Assembly: GCF_002160915.1 (NCBI RefSeq)
Contig: NZ_NFLM01000003.1
Location: 102,022 to 166,021, forward strand
Length of the DNA stretch: 64,000 bases
Direction: 5' to 3'
Origin: Faecalibacterium sp. An121
GTDB lineage: Bacteria; Bacillota; Clostridia; Oscillospirales; Ruminococcaceae
In this document: in pieces, positions 1 to 11,334 of the stretch
How the letters are laid out: each line of letters starts with the position of its first letter
Position numbering within the stretch: the first letter of the stretch is position 1
Position numbers and translations under genes: made by a program
The notes under the pieces: generated by a model
What the model saw: only the letters and a program-made list of their open reading frames with translations
Databases searched by the model: none
Told to the model about the DNA's origin: nothing

Positions 1-1
1 G

Positions 2-1195
2 GTGGCCGGCGCCTTTCAGGATGCCATGGACCTGGAGAGCGGAGCCGACAAGGAAGAACGGGCCGAACGCCGCCGCCAGCGGGAACACCGCCGGTGGCAG
101 CAGCGGGAAGCCCGCCGCGCCGCCCGCCGGGACAACCCGGAGAGTCAGGCCTACGACTATGCCCAGGACTGGCAGACCGGCCCCGGCAAGATCAGCTGGG
201 GGCGCTACCGCTCGGACGGAAAGCGCGGGCAGAGCCCCGACCCCGGGGACAACTACGACCGCGCCATCCGCTGGAGCGCCAGAAAGCGCTGCGGCATCGG
301 CCTGGCGCTGTCCATCACCTTCGGCATTCTGGCTTTCAGCTTTTTTGTGGGAGCGATCGCCTGCTTCATCAGCACCGAAGCGCTGGTGGTGAGCAGCATC
401 CCCGTGGCGGAGGCGGCCCTGGCCTGGACCGGCATCGGCCTGATGGTGGGCGGCGGCCTGTGCACCGGCGGGGCCCTGTACGGGTGCGAACAGCTGGAAG
501 CCTCCAGGCTGCTCAACCGCTGCGCCGACGCCTTTGCGGGGCTGGATGTGTCGGAGGGGGTGGACCTGGACGACCTGGCCGGCCTGCTGCAAATGAAAAA
601 GAAAAAGCTGCGCAAGCAGCTGCGGGAACTGATCAACCGGGGCTGGCTGACCGGCTGGATGGATGAGCGCAGCAACCTGCTGTTTTTGAGCGCCGCCGAC
701 TACCGTGCAGCCCACAACATTGCGGCTCCCCAGCCCGCGCCGGAGCAGCCCAAGCCCCAGGAGGAAGAGGAGGCAAAGCCCCTCCATCTGGAGACGGCCC
801 GGCGGTTTGCCCAGGTGCTGGCCAAGGAGCGCCGGCTGATGACCGACCCCACCGCGGCCGACGAACTGGAAAAGATGCAAAAGACCACCGAGGCCATCTG
901 CGCCTGGCTGGAGAGCCACCCCGAGAGCGCGCCCCGGGCCCGGCGGTTTGCGGAATATTATATCCCCACCACCCTCAAGCTGCTGCACACCTACAACGAT
1001 GTGCAGGGCCAGAAGGGGGACAACGCCGAGGCCATCCGGCGGGATATCGGCGGCATCCTGCACACCCTGAATACCGCCTATGAGAACCTGTACGACAACC
1101 TGCTCAGCGATGCGGCCCTGGATGTGTCCAGCGAGATCGCGGCCCTGGAAGGGATGCTGGCCAGCGATGGCCTGACCGGGGAGGGGCTGCTATGA
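2..1195 (+). CDS. XpaC-like membrane protein (5-bromo-4-chloroindolyl phosphate hydrolysis family), possibly 5'-truncated
   Basis: The reading frame is open to the window edge; the first possible start is a GTG at position 2, so the true N-terminus may lie outside. The visible protein has a highly basic Arg/Gln-rich stretch (residues about 20-45), two hydrophobic helices (about 99-123 and 136-160), a charged linker, and a C-terminal helical domain. That domain contains YYIPTTLKLL and ends in DVSSEIAALEGML, the pattern of the XpaC family. These proteins often sit beside TelA-type toxic-anion-resistance proteins, but their biochemical role is not settled. The stop overlaps the recJ start (ATGA), so the two are translationally coupled. 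Family assignment is from motif memory only. Confidence 0.75.
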   Translation: MAGAFQDAMDLESGADKEERAERRRQREHRRWQQREARRAARRDNPESQAYDYAQDWQTGPGKISWGRYRSDGKRGQSPDPGDNYDRAIRWSARKRCGIGLALSITFGILAFSFFVGAIACFISTEALVVSSIPVAEAALAWTGIGLMVGGGLCTGGALYGCEQLEASRLLNRCADAFAGLDVSEGVDLDDLAGLLQMKKKKLRKQLRELINRGWLTGWMDERSNLLFLSAADYRAAHNIAAPQPAPEQPKPQEEEEAKPLHLETARRFAQVLAKERRLMTDPTAADELEKMQKTTEAICAWLESHPESAPRARRFAEYYIPTTLKLLHTYNDVQGQKGDNAEAIRRDIGGILHTLNTAYENLYDNLLSDAALDVSSEIAALEGMLASDGLTGEGLL

Positions 1196-3336
1196 CGGGC
1201 CGTCCGTGGGAACTGCGCCCGCTGGACCGGGAAGCGGTGGCCGGACTGCAGGAGGCCATTGCCGAGGAGCGCACCGACCAGCTGGAGATGGAGGCCGCCT
1301 ATGAGGGGAACGAGTGGGACGACGCCAAGCACGACGCCGTCCTGAACGCCCAGCTGAAAGAAGCCTCCCTGCTGGCGGGGCTGCTGGCGGCCCGGGGCCT
1401 GACCCAGCCGGAGGAGGCTTTGTCCTTTCTGGCGGGGGAGGATACCCTCAGCGACCCCATGCTGATGCAGGATATGGACAAGGCCTGCGCCCGCATCCGC
1501 CAGGCTCTGGATACCGGCGAGACCATCGTGGTGTATGGGGACTACGACGTGGACGGCGTCACCGCCACCTCTCTGCTGTACGAACAACTGAAAGGGCTGG
1601 GCGGGACGGTCAAATGTATGCTGCCCAGCCGGGAAGGGGACGGCTACGGCCTGTCCAAGCGGGCCATCGACCGCATCCACAATAAGGGCTATACCCTGAT
1701 CGTCACGGTGGACAACGGCATCTCGGCGGTGGAGGAGGCGTCCTATGCGGCCTCTCTGGGCATCGACGTGGTGATCACCGACCACCATGTGCCCCCCAGC
1801 GTGCTGCCCCAGGCGGTGGCCGTGGTGGATCCCAAGCGCCGGGATGACGAAAGCCCCTTCAAGGACCTGTGCGGCGCAGGAGTGGCCTTCAAGCTGTGCG
1901 CCGCTTTGGAGAACTGTATGCCCGAGGAGCTGCTGGAGTTTTGCAGCGACCTGGCCGCCATCGGCACGGTGGCCGATGTGATGCCCCTCACAGGGGAGAA
2001 CCGCACCATCGTCAAGGCGGGACTGCAAAGCCTGCAGCACACCCAGCGGCCCGGCCTGTGCGCCCTGCTGGAGGAAACGGGGCTGGCGGGCAAGACGGTG
2101 AGCGCCGACAACGTCAGCTTTGGCATTGCGCCCCGGCTGAACGCGGCGGGCCGGATGGACAGCGCCGTCACGGCCCTGCAGCTGGTGCTCTGCCAGGACC
2201 CCGCCCGCGCCGCCGGCCTGGCCCGCCAGCTGAATGAGGTCAACGCCCAGCGTCAGGAGACCGAACAGAAGATCGAGCACGCGGTGGAGGAGATGCTGGC
2301 CGCCGACCCGGCCCGCACCGAGGACCGCATCATGCTGCTGTGGGGCCAGGGCTGGCACCAGGGAGTCATCGGCATCGTGGCGTCCCGGCTGGTGGAAAAA
2401 TACGGCCGGCCGGTGATGGTGGTGTCGGTGGCCGAAAACGGCGAGGCCAAGGGCAGCGGGCGCAGTGTGCCCGGCTTTGACCTGCACGCCTGCATCACCG
2501 CCTGCGCCGACCTGCTGATCCGCTTTGGGGGCCACCCCATGGCGGCGGGGCTTCTGGTGCGGGAGGAAAACCTGCCCGAACTGCGCCGCCGGATGAACGA
2601 GTGGGCCGCCCGGGAATGCCCGGTGATCCATGTGCCGCCCCTGATCTGCGATCTGTCCCTCCGGCTTGGCCGGGTGACGGTGGAGGAGGTGCGGGCGGTG
2701 GAGCGGATGGCCCCCTTTGGGGCCGACAACCCCGCCCCGGTGTTCCTTTTGGAGAATGCGGTGGTGGAGGGCGTCTACCCCGTGTCCGACGGCAAGCACA
2801 GCCGGCTGCGGCTGAACCAGGGGGGCGCAGGGCTGTATGCGGTCTGGTTCGGGATGTCCCCCGAGCGGGTGCCCTACCAGCCGGGGGATGCAGTGGACGC
2901 AGCCCTCAGCCTGTCGGTGTACGAAGGGGCCCGCGGGGCCCAGCTGTCCGGGCGGATCATCGACCTGCACCCGGCGGGCCTGGGTCCGGACGCGGCCCGG
3001 CAGGCGGCGTTGGTGGAAGCGCTGCGCCGCGGCGCGTCCCTGACGGCGGAGGAGCGGCAGCTGGTCCGCCCCACCCGTGAGGAGACGGCCGCCGTCTATC
3101 GTGAGCTGAAGACCCGGCGCTGGCACGCCGAGGATCTGCAGCCTCTGTATGCAAAAATGGGCACCGCCAACACAGGCAAGACCCTGGTGGCCCTCACCGC
3201 GCTGATGCAGGTGGGCCTTGTGGAAGTGGTCCACCGGGGGGACGTGCCCTTTCTGGAGCTGGTGCGGGTCAAGGAGAAGAAGAACCTGGCCGACGCGCCC
3301 ATCCTGAGATGTCTGGAGGATTTGGAGGAGAAGTAA
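1192..3336 (+). CDS. recJ: single-stranded-DNA-specific exonuclease RecJ
   Basis: A cytoplasmic 5'-3' ssDNA exonuclease of recombination and mismatch repair. The DHH phosphoesterase motifs are present in order: DYDVDG at about residue 117, TVDNGI at about 171 and TDHH at about 196, which bind the catalytic Mn ions. The DHHA1 half carries the GSGRS-type segment and the GGHPMAAG motif, followed by an OB-type domain. At 714 aa it is longer than the minimal family because of a C-terminal extension, as in many Firmicutes. Start ATG at 1192 overlaps the upstream stop, and its own stop lies 1 nt before the rel start, so xpaC-like, recJ and rel form a tight operon. Confidence 0.95.
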   Translation: MTGRPWELRPLDREAVAGLQEAIAEERTDQLEMEAAYEGNEWDDAKHDAVLNAQLKEASLLAGLLAARGLTQPEEALSFLAGEDTLSDPMLMQDMDKACARIRQALDTGETIVVYGDYDVDGVTATSLLYEQLKGLGGTVKCMLPSREGDGYGLSKRAIDRIHNKGYTLIVTVDNGISAVEEASYAASLGIDVVITDHHVPPSVLPQAVAVVDPKRRDDESPFKDLCGAGVAFKLCAALENCMPEELLEFCSDLAAIGTVADVMPLTGENRTIVKAGLQSLQHTQRPGLCALLEETGLAGKTVSADNVSFGIAPRLNAAGRMDSAVTALQLVLCQDPARAAGLARQLNEVNAQRQETEQKIEHAVEEMLAADPARTEDRIMLLWGQGWHQGVIGIVASRLVEKYGRPVMVVSVAENGEAKGSGRSVPGFDLHACITACADLLIRFGGHPMAAGLLVREENLPELRRRMNEWAARECPVIHVPPLICDLSLRLGRVTVEEVRAVERMAPFGADNPAPVFLLENAVVEGVYPVSDGKHSRLRLNQGGAGLYAVWFGMSPERVPYQPGDAVDAALSLSVYEGARGAQLSGRIIDLHPAGLGPDAARQAALVEALRRGASLTAEERQLVRPTREETAAVYRELKTRRWHAEDLQPLYAKMGTANTGKTLVALTALMQVGLVEVVHRGDVPFLELVRVKEKKNLADAPILRCLEDLEEK

Positions 3337-3337
3337 T

Positions 3338-5653
<2,316 letters not shown>

Positions 5654-5670
5654 CAGAAAAAGGAGACAAG

Positions 5671-6132
5671 ATGAGAGCAGTGATTCAGGCCGTATCCTCC
5701 GCCAGCGTGCGGGTGAACGGCGGAGACCCCCGGGCCATCGGCCCCGGGCTGGTGATCCTGTTTGGGGTCAAGGACACCGACACCCTGGATATGGTGCCCC
5801 GCTTTGCAGAAAAATGCGCCGGCCTGCGCATCTTCCACGATGCGGACGGCAAGCTCAACCGCAGCGCCAGGGACAACGGCTATTCGGCCCTGGTGGTGTC
5901 CCAGTTCACCCTGTACGGGGACACCAAGAAGGGGATGCGCCCCAGCTTCATCCGGGCGGCCAAGCCCCCGCTGTCGGTGCAGGCTTACGAGCTGTTTGTG
6001 GCCGAGATGGAAAAGCAGGGCCTGAAAGAGGTCAAGCACGGGGAGTTTGGGGCGGATATGCAGGTGGCCCTTGTGAACGAGGGCCCCTGCACCATTGTAA
6101 TGGATACCGACGAGTGGAAGAAGGGAGACTGA
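5671..6132 (+). CDS. dtd: D-aminoacyl-tRNA deacylase
   Basis: Hydrolyses D-aminoacyl-tRNAs (and Gly-tRNA-Ala) to keep D-amino acids out of translation. The 153-aa length and both active-site motifs fit the family: SQFTLYGD in the middle and NEGPCT near the C-terminus. The second position of the usual N-x-G-P-V-T motif is Cys here instead of Val, a mild variation. An AAAAGGAGA ribosome-binding site precedes the ATG. Dtd next to rel is a classical Firmicutes gene pair. Confidence 0.95.
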   Translation: MRAVIQAVSSASVRVNGGDPRAIGPGLVILFGVKDTDTLDMVPRFAEKCAGLRIFHDADGKLNRSARDNGYSALVVSQFTLYGDTKKGMRPSFIRAAKPPLSVQAYELFVAEMEKQGLKEVKHGEFGADMQVALVNEGPCTIVMDTDEWKKGD

Positions 6133-6133
6133 G

Positions 6134-6745
6134 ATGAAGGCATACCATGTTGTGGGGCAGGCCCCCATGTATACCAATACCTTCCTGCTGATCTCGGAGG
6201 CGGGCCACGGGGTGGTCATCGACCCGGCGGCGGCCGCAGCCGATTACGGCCAGCTGCTGCGCAAGGAGGGAGCCTCCCTCACCCATATCTTTTGCACCCA
6301 CGGCCACTTTGACCATGTGGGCAGCGCCGCCGAACTCAAAGAGGAGTGGAACGCAAAGCTCTGGTGCGAGGCCGCCGACCTGGAAGGCGGGCAGTTCTAC
6401 CCCCTGACCCAGGCCGACAGCGGCTACCAGGAGGGGGGCGTCATCCAGGTGGATGAGATGTCCTTCACGGTGTGGCATACCCCGGGGCACACCCCCGGCA
6501 GCGTCTGCCTGCTGTGCGGGGAATACCTGTTCACCGGGGACACCCTGTTTGCGGGCAGTGTGGGCCGCACCGACCTGCCCGGCGGCAGTACCCGCCAGCT
6601 GTCGGATTCGCTGCGCAAGCTCGCGGGGCTGCCCATCCCGCCCACGGCTCAGGTCCTGCCCGGCCACGGGGACCTGTCCACCTTTGGGGAAGAGCTGAAG
6701 AACAACTGGTATATCCGCAAGAGCGTATCCAGACAGGATTGGTAA
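6134..6745 (+). CDS. MBL-fold metallo-hydrolase (glyoxalase II-like)
   Basis: A 203-aa single-domain metallo-beta-lactamase-fold protein. The metal-binding motif THGHFDH is at about residue 55-61, with further ligands in TPGHTPGS, TGDTLF and PGHGDL, so a dinuclear zinc/iron site is complete. The family includes hydroxyacylglutathione hydrolases and many uncharacterised thioesterases; substrate cannot be deduced. It starts 1 nt after the dtd stop and ends 4 nt before hemZ, within the same operon. In clostridia this position (dtd-MBL-hemZ) is commonly conserved. Confidence 0.88.
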   Translation: MKAYHVVGQAPMYTNTFLLISEAGHGVVIDPAAAAADYGQLLRKEGASLTHIFCTHGHFDHVGSAAELKEEWNAKLWCEAADLEGGQFYPLTQADSGYQEGGVIQVDEMSFTVWHTPGHTPGSVCLLCGEYLFTGDTLFAGSVGRTDLPGGSTRQLSDSLRKLAGLPIPPTAQVLPGHGDLSTFGEELKNNWYIRKSVSRQDW

Positions 6746-6749
6746 ACGT

Positions 6750-8192
6750 ATGAAGATCTATATCACAGGGCTGCCCTCGGGCTACGATGTGGAGCATCTG
6801 GTCCGGCTGTTCTATCCGATGGCGCCCCTTACCCTGACCCCGCCTGCCGACGGGGAGGACTGCGTCTGGGCCAGCAAAGGGGAAGACGGCCTCTCGGTGC
6901 TGGTGCGGGAACAGGGCCGGAGCCGGACTGCCTCTGCCCCTCTGCCCCGGGACGATAGCCCCGAGTTTGCCCTGGCCAGCCTGGCCTATGGGCTGCTGCG
7001 CAGCTGGACCGGCCTGCGGCCCCCCTGGGGCAAAATGACCGGGGTACGGCCGGTGCGGCTGATCCATGACAAGCGGGCCGCCGGCTGGACCGCAGAGCAG
7101 ATCGACCGGTATTTTCTGGAGCGGTTCGACTGTTCCCCCGAAAAATACCAGATGGCCCGGGCCATTGCCGACTTGCAGGGACCCATCCTGCGCCGGGGCG
7201 CCGAACCCCGGGCGTACAGCCTCTACATCGGCATCCCCTTCTGCCCTTCCCGGTGCAGCTATTGCAGCTTTGTCAGCTGCAACCTGGACCGGGACCGCAA
7301 GCTGGTGCAGCCCTATGTGGACTGCCTGTGCCGGGAACTGGAGGCCATCCGGGCCCAGGCGGACCAGGCCGGATTGCATTTGCAGACCATCTACATCGGC
7401 GGAGGCACCCCCACCAGCCTGTCGGCCGGGCAGCTGCGCCAGCTGATGGGCGCCGTGCGGGATCTCTTTCCCCTGGAAGGGCTGGCGGAATACACGGTGG
7501 AGGCGGGCCGCCCCGACTGCACCGACGCCGAAAAGCTGGCGGTCATCAAGGAGTACGGGGCCACCCGCATCTCCATCAATCCCCAGACCTTCTCGGACCA
7601 GGTGCTGGCCAACATCGGCCGCCGCCACACCGCCCGGGATATCCTGGACTGCTACGCGGCCGCCCGGGCGGCGGGGCACACCGACATCAATATGGACCTG
7701 ATCGCCGGCCTGCCCGGGGACACGGTGGAGGGCTTTGCGCACAGCCTGCGCACCGCCATCGACCTGGACCCCGAAAACATCACGGTGCACACTTTGACCC
7801 TCAAACGGGCTTCCCGCATCGTGATGGAGGACCAGGAGGACAACCGCTACGCCGATGTGGCCGCCATGCTGGAGCGCTGCGGCCTGCTGGCCCAGGCGGG
7901 CTATCGGCCCTACTATCTCTACCGGCAGAAGAACACCCTGCAGAACCTGGAGAACGTGGGCTGGTGCAAGCCGGGCCGGGAGGGCTATTACAACATTTAT
8001 ATCATGGAGGAAGTGCAGACCATCCTTTCGGCCGGCGCGGGGGGCAGCACCAAGCTGGTGGATGCCGGCGGCCACAGGATGCAGCGCATCTTCAATTTCA
8101 AGTACCCCAATGAATACATCCAGCGCTTTGACCAGGTGTTGGAGCGCAAAAAAGGAGTGTCTGCGTTTTATGATCACGATTTGGGTACCTAA
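6750..8192 (+). CDS. hemZ: HemZ-like radical SAM coproporphyrinogen dehydrogenase
   Basis: A radical SAM protein of the HemN/HemZ group. The cluster-binding motif CPSRCSYC is at residues about 165-172 after a long N-terminal extension typical of HemZ. IGGGTPTSLS follows, and the C-terminal region has the HemN-like GAGGSTK segment. B. subtilis HemZ is described as an oxygen-independent coproporphyrinogen III dehydrogenase. No other haem genes are in this window and many gut clostridia keep HemZ without a haem pathway, so the physiological substrate remains open. The last 23 nt overlap the next gene. Confidence 0.85.
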   Translation: MKIYITGLPSGYDVEHLVRLFYPMAPLTLTPPADGEDCVWASKGEDGLSVLVREQGRSRTASAPLPRDDSPEFALASLAYGLLRSWTGLRPPWGKMTGVRPVRLIHDKRAAGWTAEQIDRYFLERFDCSPEKYQMARAIADLQGPILRRGAEPRAYSLYIGIPFCPSRCSYCSFVSCNLDRDRKLVQPYVDCLCRELEAIRAQADQAGLHLQTIYIGGGTPTSLSAGQLRQLMGAVRDLFPLEGLAEYTVEAGRPDCTDAEKLAVIKEYGATRISINPQTFSDQVLANIGRRHTARDILDCYAAARAAGHTDINMDLIAGLPGDTVEGFAHSLRTAIDLDPENITVHTLTLKRASRIVMEDQEDNRYADVAAMLERCGLLAQAGYRPYYLYRQKNTLQNLENVGWCKPGREGYYNIYIMEEVQTILSAGAGGSTKLVDAGGHRMQRIFNFKYPNEYIQRFDQVLERKKGVSAFYDHDLGT

Positions 8193-9123
8193 GCGCCTGG
8201 TGGAGATCGACCTGCTGAATGTGGCGGCCCGCAGCGGCCCCCAGCTGGTGCAGGTATGCGAGGACAGCTATGCCCGGCGGCTGCAGTATGCCGCCCAGAA
8301 AGTGCGCCAGTCGGGGGCCAAGATCATCATGCTGACAGGTCCCTCGGCCAGCGGCAAGACCACCACCGCCCACAAGCTGGCGGCCGCCCTGACCGAGATG
8401 GGCACGCCGGCCCAGGTCATCAGCCTGGACAACTTCTTCCGCGGGTCCCAGTATTACCCCCGGATGCCGGACGGCACCCTGGACTACGAGCACCCCGACA
8501 CTTTGGATATGCCCCTGATCCGCCAGTGCCTGCAGGAGCTGAGCCAGACCGACAAGACGGTGCTGCCCATCTATGACTTTGTGCGGGAAGAGCGGTCGGA
8601 GGAGACCGAGGCCATCGACCTGGCGGGAGGCGTCTGCATCGTGGAGGGCATCCACGCCCTCAATCCCATGCTGACCAGCCTGGTGCCCTCGGGCCATGTC
8701 TACCGCATCTATGCGGGCCTGCGGGAGGAATACTGCCAGGAGGGCCGCCGCCTGATCAACACCCAGAACATCCGGCTGTGCCGCCGGGTACTGCGGGACG
8801 CCGCCGCCCGGGGCCGCAGCCCCGAGCAGACCCTGGCCATGTGGGACCGGGTGCTGGACGGCGAGACCCGATATATCAAGGGCTTCAAAAATACGGCCGA
8901 CTTTTTGCTGGATACCGCTTTCAGCTACGAGCTGGGGATCATCGCGGGGCTGCTGCCCGAGGTGGGCCGCAGGATGTCCCCCGACAGCCGCTACACCGAA
9001 ATGTGGGACGAGGCGGCCCGCCGCTTTGAGCATGTGCAGCCTCTGGACCGTCAGCTCATCCCCCCGGGAGCCATGCTGCGGGAGTTCTACGCCGGCGTGG
9101 GCGGAGATGGGAGCAAGGTGTAA
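8170..9123 (+). CDS. uridine kinase-like nucleoside kinase
   Basis: A P-loop kinase of the uridine kinase/phosphoribulokinase group. The Walker A motif GPSASGKTT is at about residue 57-65, followed by SLDNFFRG and the P-loop-distal DYEHPDTLD segment typical of uridine kinases, and IVEGIHALN as Walker B. At 317 aa it is longer than Udk, with an N-terminal extension of about 50 residues, like clostridial nucleoside kinases often encoded with an N-terminal TGS-like part. The ATG at 8170 overlaps hemZ by 23 nt; a GTG at 8200 is an alternative start. The real phosphate acceptor is not certain. Confidence 0.85.
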   Translation: MITIWVPKRLVEIDLLNVAARSGPQLVQVCEDSYARRLQYAAQKVRQSGAKIIMLTGPSASGKTTTAHKLAAALTEMGTPAQVISLDNFFRGSQYYPRMPDGTLDYEHPDTLDMPLIRQCLQELSQTDKTVLPIYDFVREERSEETEAIDLAGGVCIVEGIHALNPMLTSLVPSGHVYRIYAGLREEYCQEGRRLINTQNIRLCRRVLRDAAARGRSPEQTLAMWDRVLDGETRYIKGFKNTADFLLDTAFSYELGIIAGLLPEVGRRMSPDSRYTEMWDEAARRFEHVQPLDRQLIPPGAMLREFYAGVGGDGSKV

Positions 9124-9173
9124 AAATTTTTGGCTGGAAGGCCCATCAATCTGTAAAAGCTGCGGCCGGATTG

Positions 9174-9202
9174 TTGCATCATGCTGCAAAGTGCGGTATA
9201 CT
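9174..9202 (+). promoter_or_regulatory. sigma-A promoter for the zinc-ribbon protein gene
   Basis: TTGCAT at 9174-9179 and TATACT at 9197-9202 are separated by exactly 17 nt, and the next gene begins 70 nt downstream. The preceding operon ends at 9123. Confidence 0.7.
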
Positions 9203-9271
9203 GGATCTATACCGGACCCGCTGCCCGGCGGGCAGAGGGCGCCGGAAACGATGGAGAAGCGAGGTGTCTCA

Positions 9272-9766
9272 ATGATGGATGCAGAGAAATGGAAGGATAC
9301 CATCCTGGCCAAGAGCCGTGAATACATGGAGATCGGCGTCAGCGTGGCCAGCGACCTGACCGAAAAGGGCAAGACCCAGGCCAGGATCCTGTCCAACCAG
9401 GCCAAGATCAGCCGGGCGCAGCGGCAGCTGGGCGCGCTGGTGTACAGCCTGGCCAAGGGCAACGAGGAAAACCAGCCCCTGGTCGATAAGTATATCGATA
9501 TGATCGACTCGATCGAGCAGGAGAACCGTCAGCTGAAAGCAAAGCTGACCCCCACCGAGGCCGACGAGGTGGAGCACGTGGTCCAGACCGAGGCCGACCT
9601 GGCGGACGTCATGGCAGACCCCGCCGGGGAGGAACAGCCCGCCGATGAGCCGGCTGACGTGCAGGACGGCCAGGAGGCCGGACCCGCCAAAAAGTTCTGT
9701 CCCCAGTGCGGCGCCGAGGTGGCGCCCGACGCGCTGTTCTGCAACAAGTGCGGCGCGCAGCTGTAA
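9272..9766 (+). CDS. coiled-coil protein with C-terminal zinc ribbon
   Basis: A 164-aa soluble protein with a helical/coiled-coil body rich in Lys, Glu and Gln and an acidic linker. A four-cysteine zinc ribbon ends the chain (CPQCGAEV...CNKCGAQL). Similar zinc-ribbon coiled-coil proteins are common in clostridia and have no assigned function. The start chosen is the first of two adjacent ATGs (9272), because AGGTG precedes it at a workable distance; an in-frame ATG at 9251 is possible. It has its own promoter and a terminator, so it is monocistronic. Confidence 0.75.
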   Translation: MMDAEKWKDTILAKSREYMEIGVSVASDLTEKGKTQARILSNQAKISRAQRQLGALVYSLAKGNEENQPLVDKYIDMIDSIEQENRQLKAKLTPTEADEVEHVVQTEADLADVMADPAGEEQPADEPADVQDGQEAGPAKKFCPQCGAEVAPDALFCNKCGAQL

Positions 9767-9789
9767 CAGGGCACAGGCAAGGGACCACG

Positions 9790-9816
9790 GGCGCTCCCGC
9801 ACAGGGGGCGCCTTTT
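9790..9816 (+). terminator. intrinsic terminator after the zinc-ribbon gene
   Basis: GGCGCTCC pairs with GGGGCGCC across a short loop and is followed by TTTT; located 24 nt after the stop codon. Confidence 0.65.
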
Positions 9817-9866
9817 GCATCCCATCCGGCCCGGCGGTGAAAATTGGGGAAAATCGGCGCAAACAC

Positions 9867-9895
9867 TTGAAAATCCGCGCTGTATAAGGTACAAT
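9867..9895 (+). promoter_or_regulatory. sigma-A promoter for mazG-hup
   Basis: TTGAAA at 9867 and TACAAT at 9890 with a 17-nt spacer, 45 nt upstream of the mazG start. Confidence 0.75.
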
Positions 9896-9940
9896 GATTT
9901 GGGATTTGCGCCGCGCTGCGGCGGGAAGGAGGGCGCCTGG

Positions 9941-10669
9941 ATGACCGACTGGCCCGAGAAGGAACACTATACGGCAGAGGATCTGGTGCAGATCATCCGC
10001 ATCCTGCGGGACCCGGAGCAGGGGTGCCCCTGGGATAAGGTGCAGACCCATCGGTCCATCCGCAAAAATTTCCTGGAGGAGACCTGCGAGGTGCTGGAAG
10101 CCATCGACGCGGATGACCCCGGGATGCTGCGGGAAGAACTGGGGGATGTGCTGATGCAGGTGGCCTTCCACGCGGTGCTGGAGGAAGAACAGGGCCGCAG
10201 TGACTTTTCGGACATCTGCCGGGAAGTGTGCCAAAAGCTCGTGTTCCGCCACCCGCATGTGTTTGCTTCCTCCGCGGCGCAGAATGCCGGAATAAACGGC
10301 TGGGACGCGCTCAAAAATAAGGAAAAGGGCCGCCGTACCCTGGCCGACGAGCTGGACACGGTGCCGGCCACCCTGCCGGCGCTGATGCGCGCGCAGAAGA
10401 TGCAAAAGCGGGCGGCAGCCCACGGCTGCGGCCCCGCAGGCCAGCAGGAAGCCCTGGACGCATTGGCCGGGGCCTGGGAGCGCTGGCAGGATGCCGCCCG
10501 TGCCCCCGCCGCAGAGGAGCAGCGGGCCCAGGCAGCGGGACAGCTGCTGTTTGCCGCGGTGGATTCCATCCGGCTGGCGGGCCTGGACGCCGAGGAGGCA
10601 TTGACATTCACATCCAAAGCGTTCTGCCGCACCCTCGAGCAGGGGCAGGGCGCCGAGAAAGACAAATGA
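9941..10669 (+). CDS. mazG: nucleoside triphosphate pyrophosphohydrolase MazG
   Basis: Hydrolyses (d)NTPs to NMP and pyrophosphate as a house-cleaning enzyme. The first MazG domain shows CPWDKVQTHRSI, EETCEVLEAI and REELGDVLMQV, the EExxE/ExxD metal-binding helices. The second, more degenerate repeat follows from about residue 130. AAGGAGGG precedes the ATG at 9941. In B. subtilis the equivalent (yabN) lies upstream of rqcP-yabP-yabQ-divIC-yabR, the same order as here. At 242 aa it lacks the methylase half that is fused in B. subtilis YabN. Confidence 0.93.
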   Translation: MTDWPEKEHYTAEDLVQIIRILRDPEQGCPWDKVQTHRSIRKNFLEETCEVLEAIDADDPGMLREELGDVLMQVAFHAVLEEEQGRSDFSDICREVCQKLVFRHPHVFASSAAQNAGINGWDALKNKEKGRRTLADELDTVPATLPALMRAQKMQKRAAAHGCGPAGQQEALDALAGAWERWQDAARAPAAEEQRAQAAGQLLFAAVDSIRLAGLDAEEALTFTSKAFCRTLEQGQGAEKDK

Positions 10670-10688
10670 ATCATTGGGAGGTACCATT

Positions 10689-10958
10689 ATGACCAAGGCT
10701 GATCTGACCGCACAGGTTGCGGCAAATACCGACATGACCAAAAAGGACGCCGACAAGGCGGTCAACGCTGTCTTCGAGGCCCTCAGCCGGGCCCTGGCGA
10801 ACGGCGAGAAGGTCACCATCTCGGGCTTTGGCACGTTTGAGGTCCGGGAGCGCGCCGAGCGGCAGGGCATCAACCCCCGCACCCAGGAGCCCATCACCAT
10901 CGCTGCATCCCGCAGCATCGTTTTCAAGCAGGGCAAGGCGCTGAAGGATTCGCTGTGA
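10689..10958 (+). CDS. hup: HU-family DNA-binding protein
   Basis: Small basic histone-like nucleoid protein of 89 aa with the classic start MTKADLT, the FGTFEVRERAERQGINP beta-arm region carrying the intercalating Pro, and a C-terminal FKQGKALKDSL. GGGAGGT precedes the ATG. It sits between mazG and rqcP, an arrangement seen in many clostridia, and is followed by its own terminator. Confidence 0.95.
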   Translation: MTKADLTAQVAANTDMTKKDADKAVNAVFEALSRALANGEKVTISGFGTFEVRERAERQGINPRTQEPITIAASRSIVFKQGKALKDSL

Positions 10959-10977
10959 GCCTGTTCTGACCATCACC

Positions 10978-11023
10978 GCTGCCGGAAGGGTCCGCCCTGT
11001 GCGGATGTGCCGGCAGCTTTTTT
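10978..11023 (+). terminator. intrinsic terminator after hup
   Basis: GCTGCCGG and CCGGCAGC form a perfect 8-bp stem enclosing a smaller hairpin, followed by six T residues. The rqcP start is only 17 nt further, so rqcP is reached by read-through or by a promoter not recognised here. Confidence 0.8.
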
Positions 11024-11040
11024 GTGCAAAGGAGCAATGT

Positions 11041-11292
11041 ATGCGTCTGGATAAATACCTCAAGGTCTCCCGCCTCATCAAGCGGCGGACGGTGGCAAAC
11101 GAAGTGGCCGACGCCGGCCGCATCCTGATCAACGGAAAAGTGGCCAAGGCCAGCGCCGCCGTGGCCCCCGGGGATGTGATCGAGATCACCTTCGGCAACC
11201 GGCCGGTCAAGGTACGGGTGCTGTCGGATGCCGAGCCCCGCACCAAGGACGTGGCCCGGGAGATGTACGAGATCGTTTCGGAAGGGGAATAA
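11041..11292 (+). CDS. rqcP: RNA-binding S4-domain protein RqcP (YabO/Hsp15-like)
   Basis: An 83-aa S4-domain protein: MRLDKYLKVSRLIKRRTVA, then INGKVAKASAAVAPGD, the alpha-L RNA-binding motif. RqcP binds the 50S subunit with stalled peptidyl-tRNA and works with RqcH in C-terminal alanine tailing during ribosome quality control. Position between mazG/hup and yabP matches B. subtilis yabO. AAAGGAG lies 7 nt upstream of the start. Confidence 0.9.
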   Translation: MRLDKYLKVSRLIKRRTVANEVADAGRILINGKVAKASAAVAPGDVIEITFGNRPVKVRVLSDAEPRTKDVAREMYEIVSEGE

Positions 11293-11316
11293 ACCCGCCG
11301 CCCCGCCGCATACAAC
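11289..11316 (+). promoter_or_regulatory. candidate sigma-E (sporulation) promoter for yabP-yabQ
   Basis: ATAAA at 11289 and CATACAAC at 11309 are 15 nt apart, resembling the B. subtilis sigma-E consensus (ATA near -35, CATACAnT at -10). The B. subtilis yabP-yabQ genes are sigma-E controlled. Assignment by eye only. Confidence 0.4.
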
Positions 11317-11334
11317 ATAGCGGAGGGGATCACT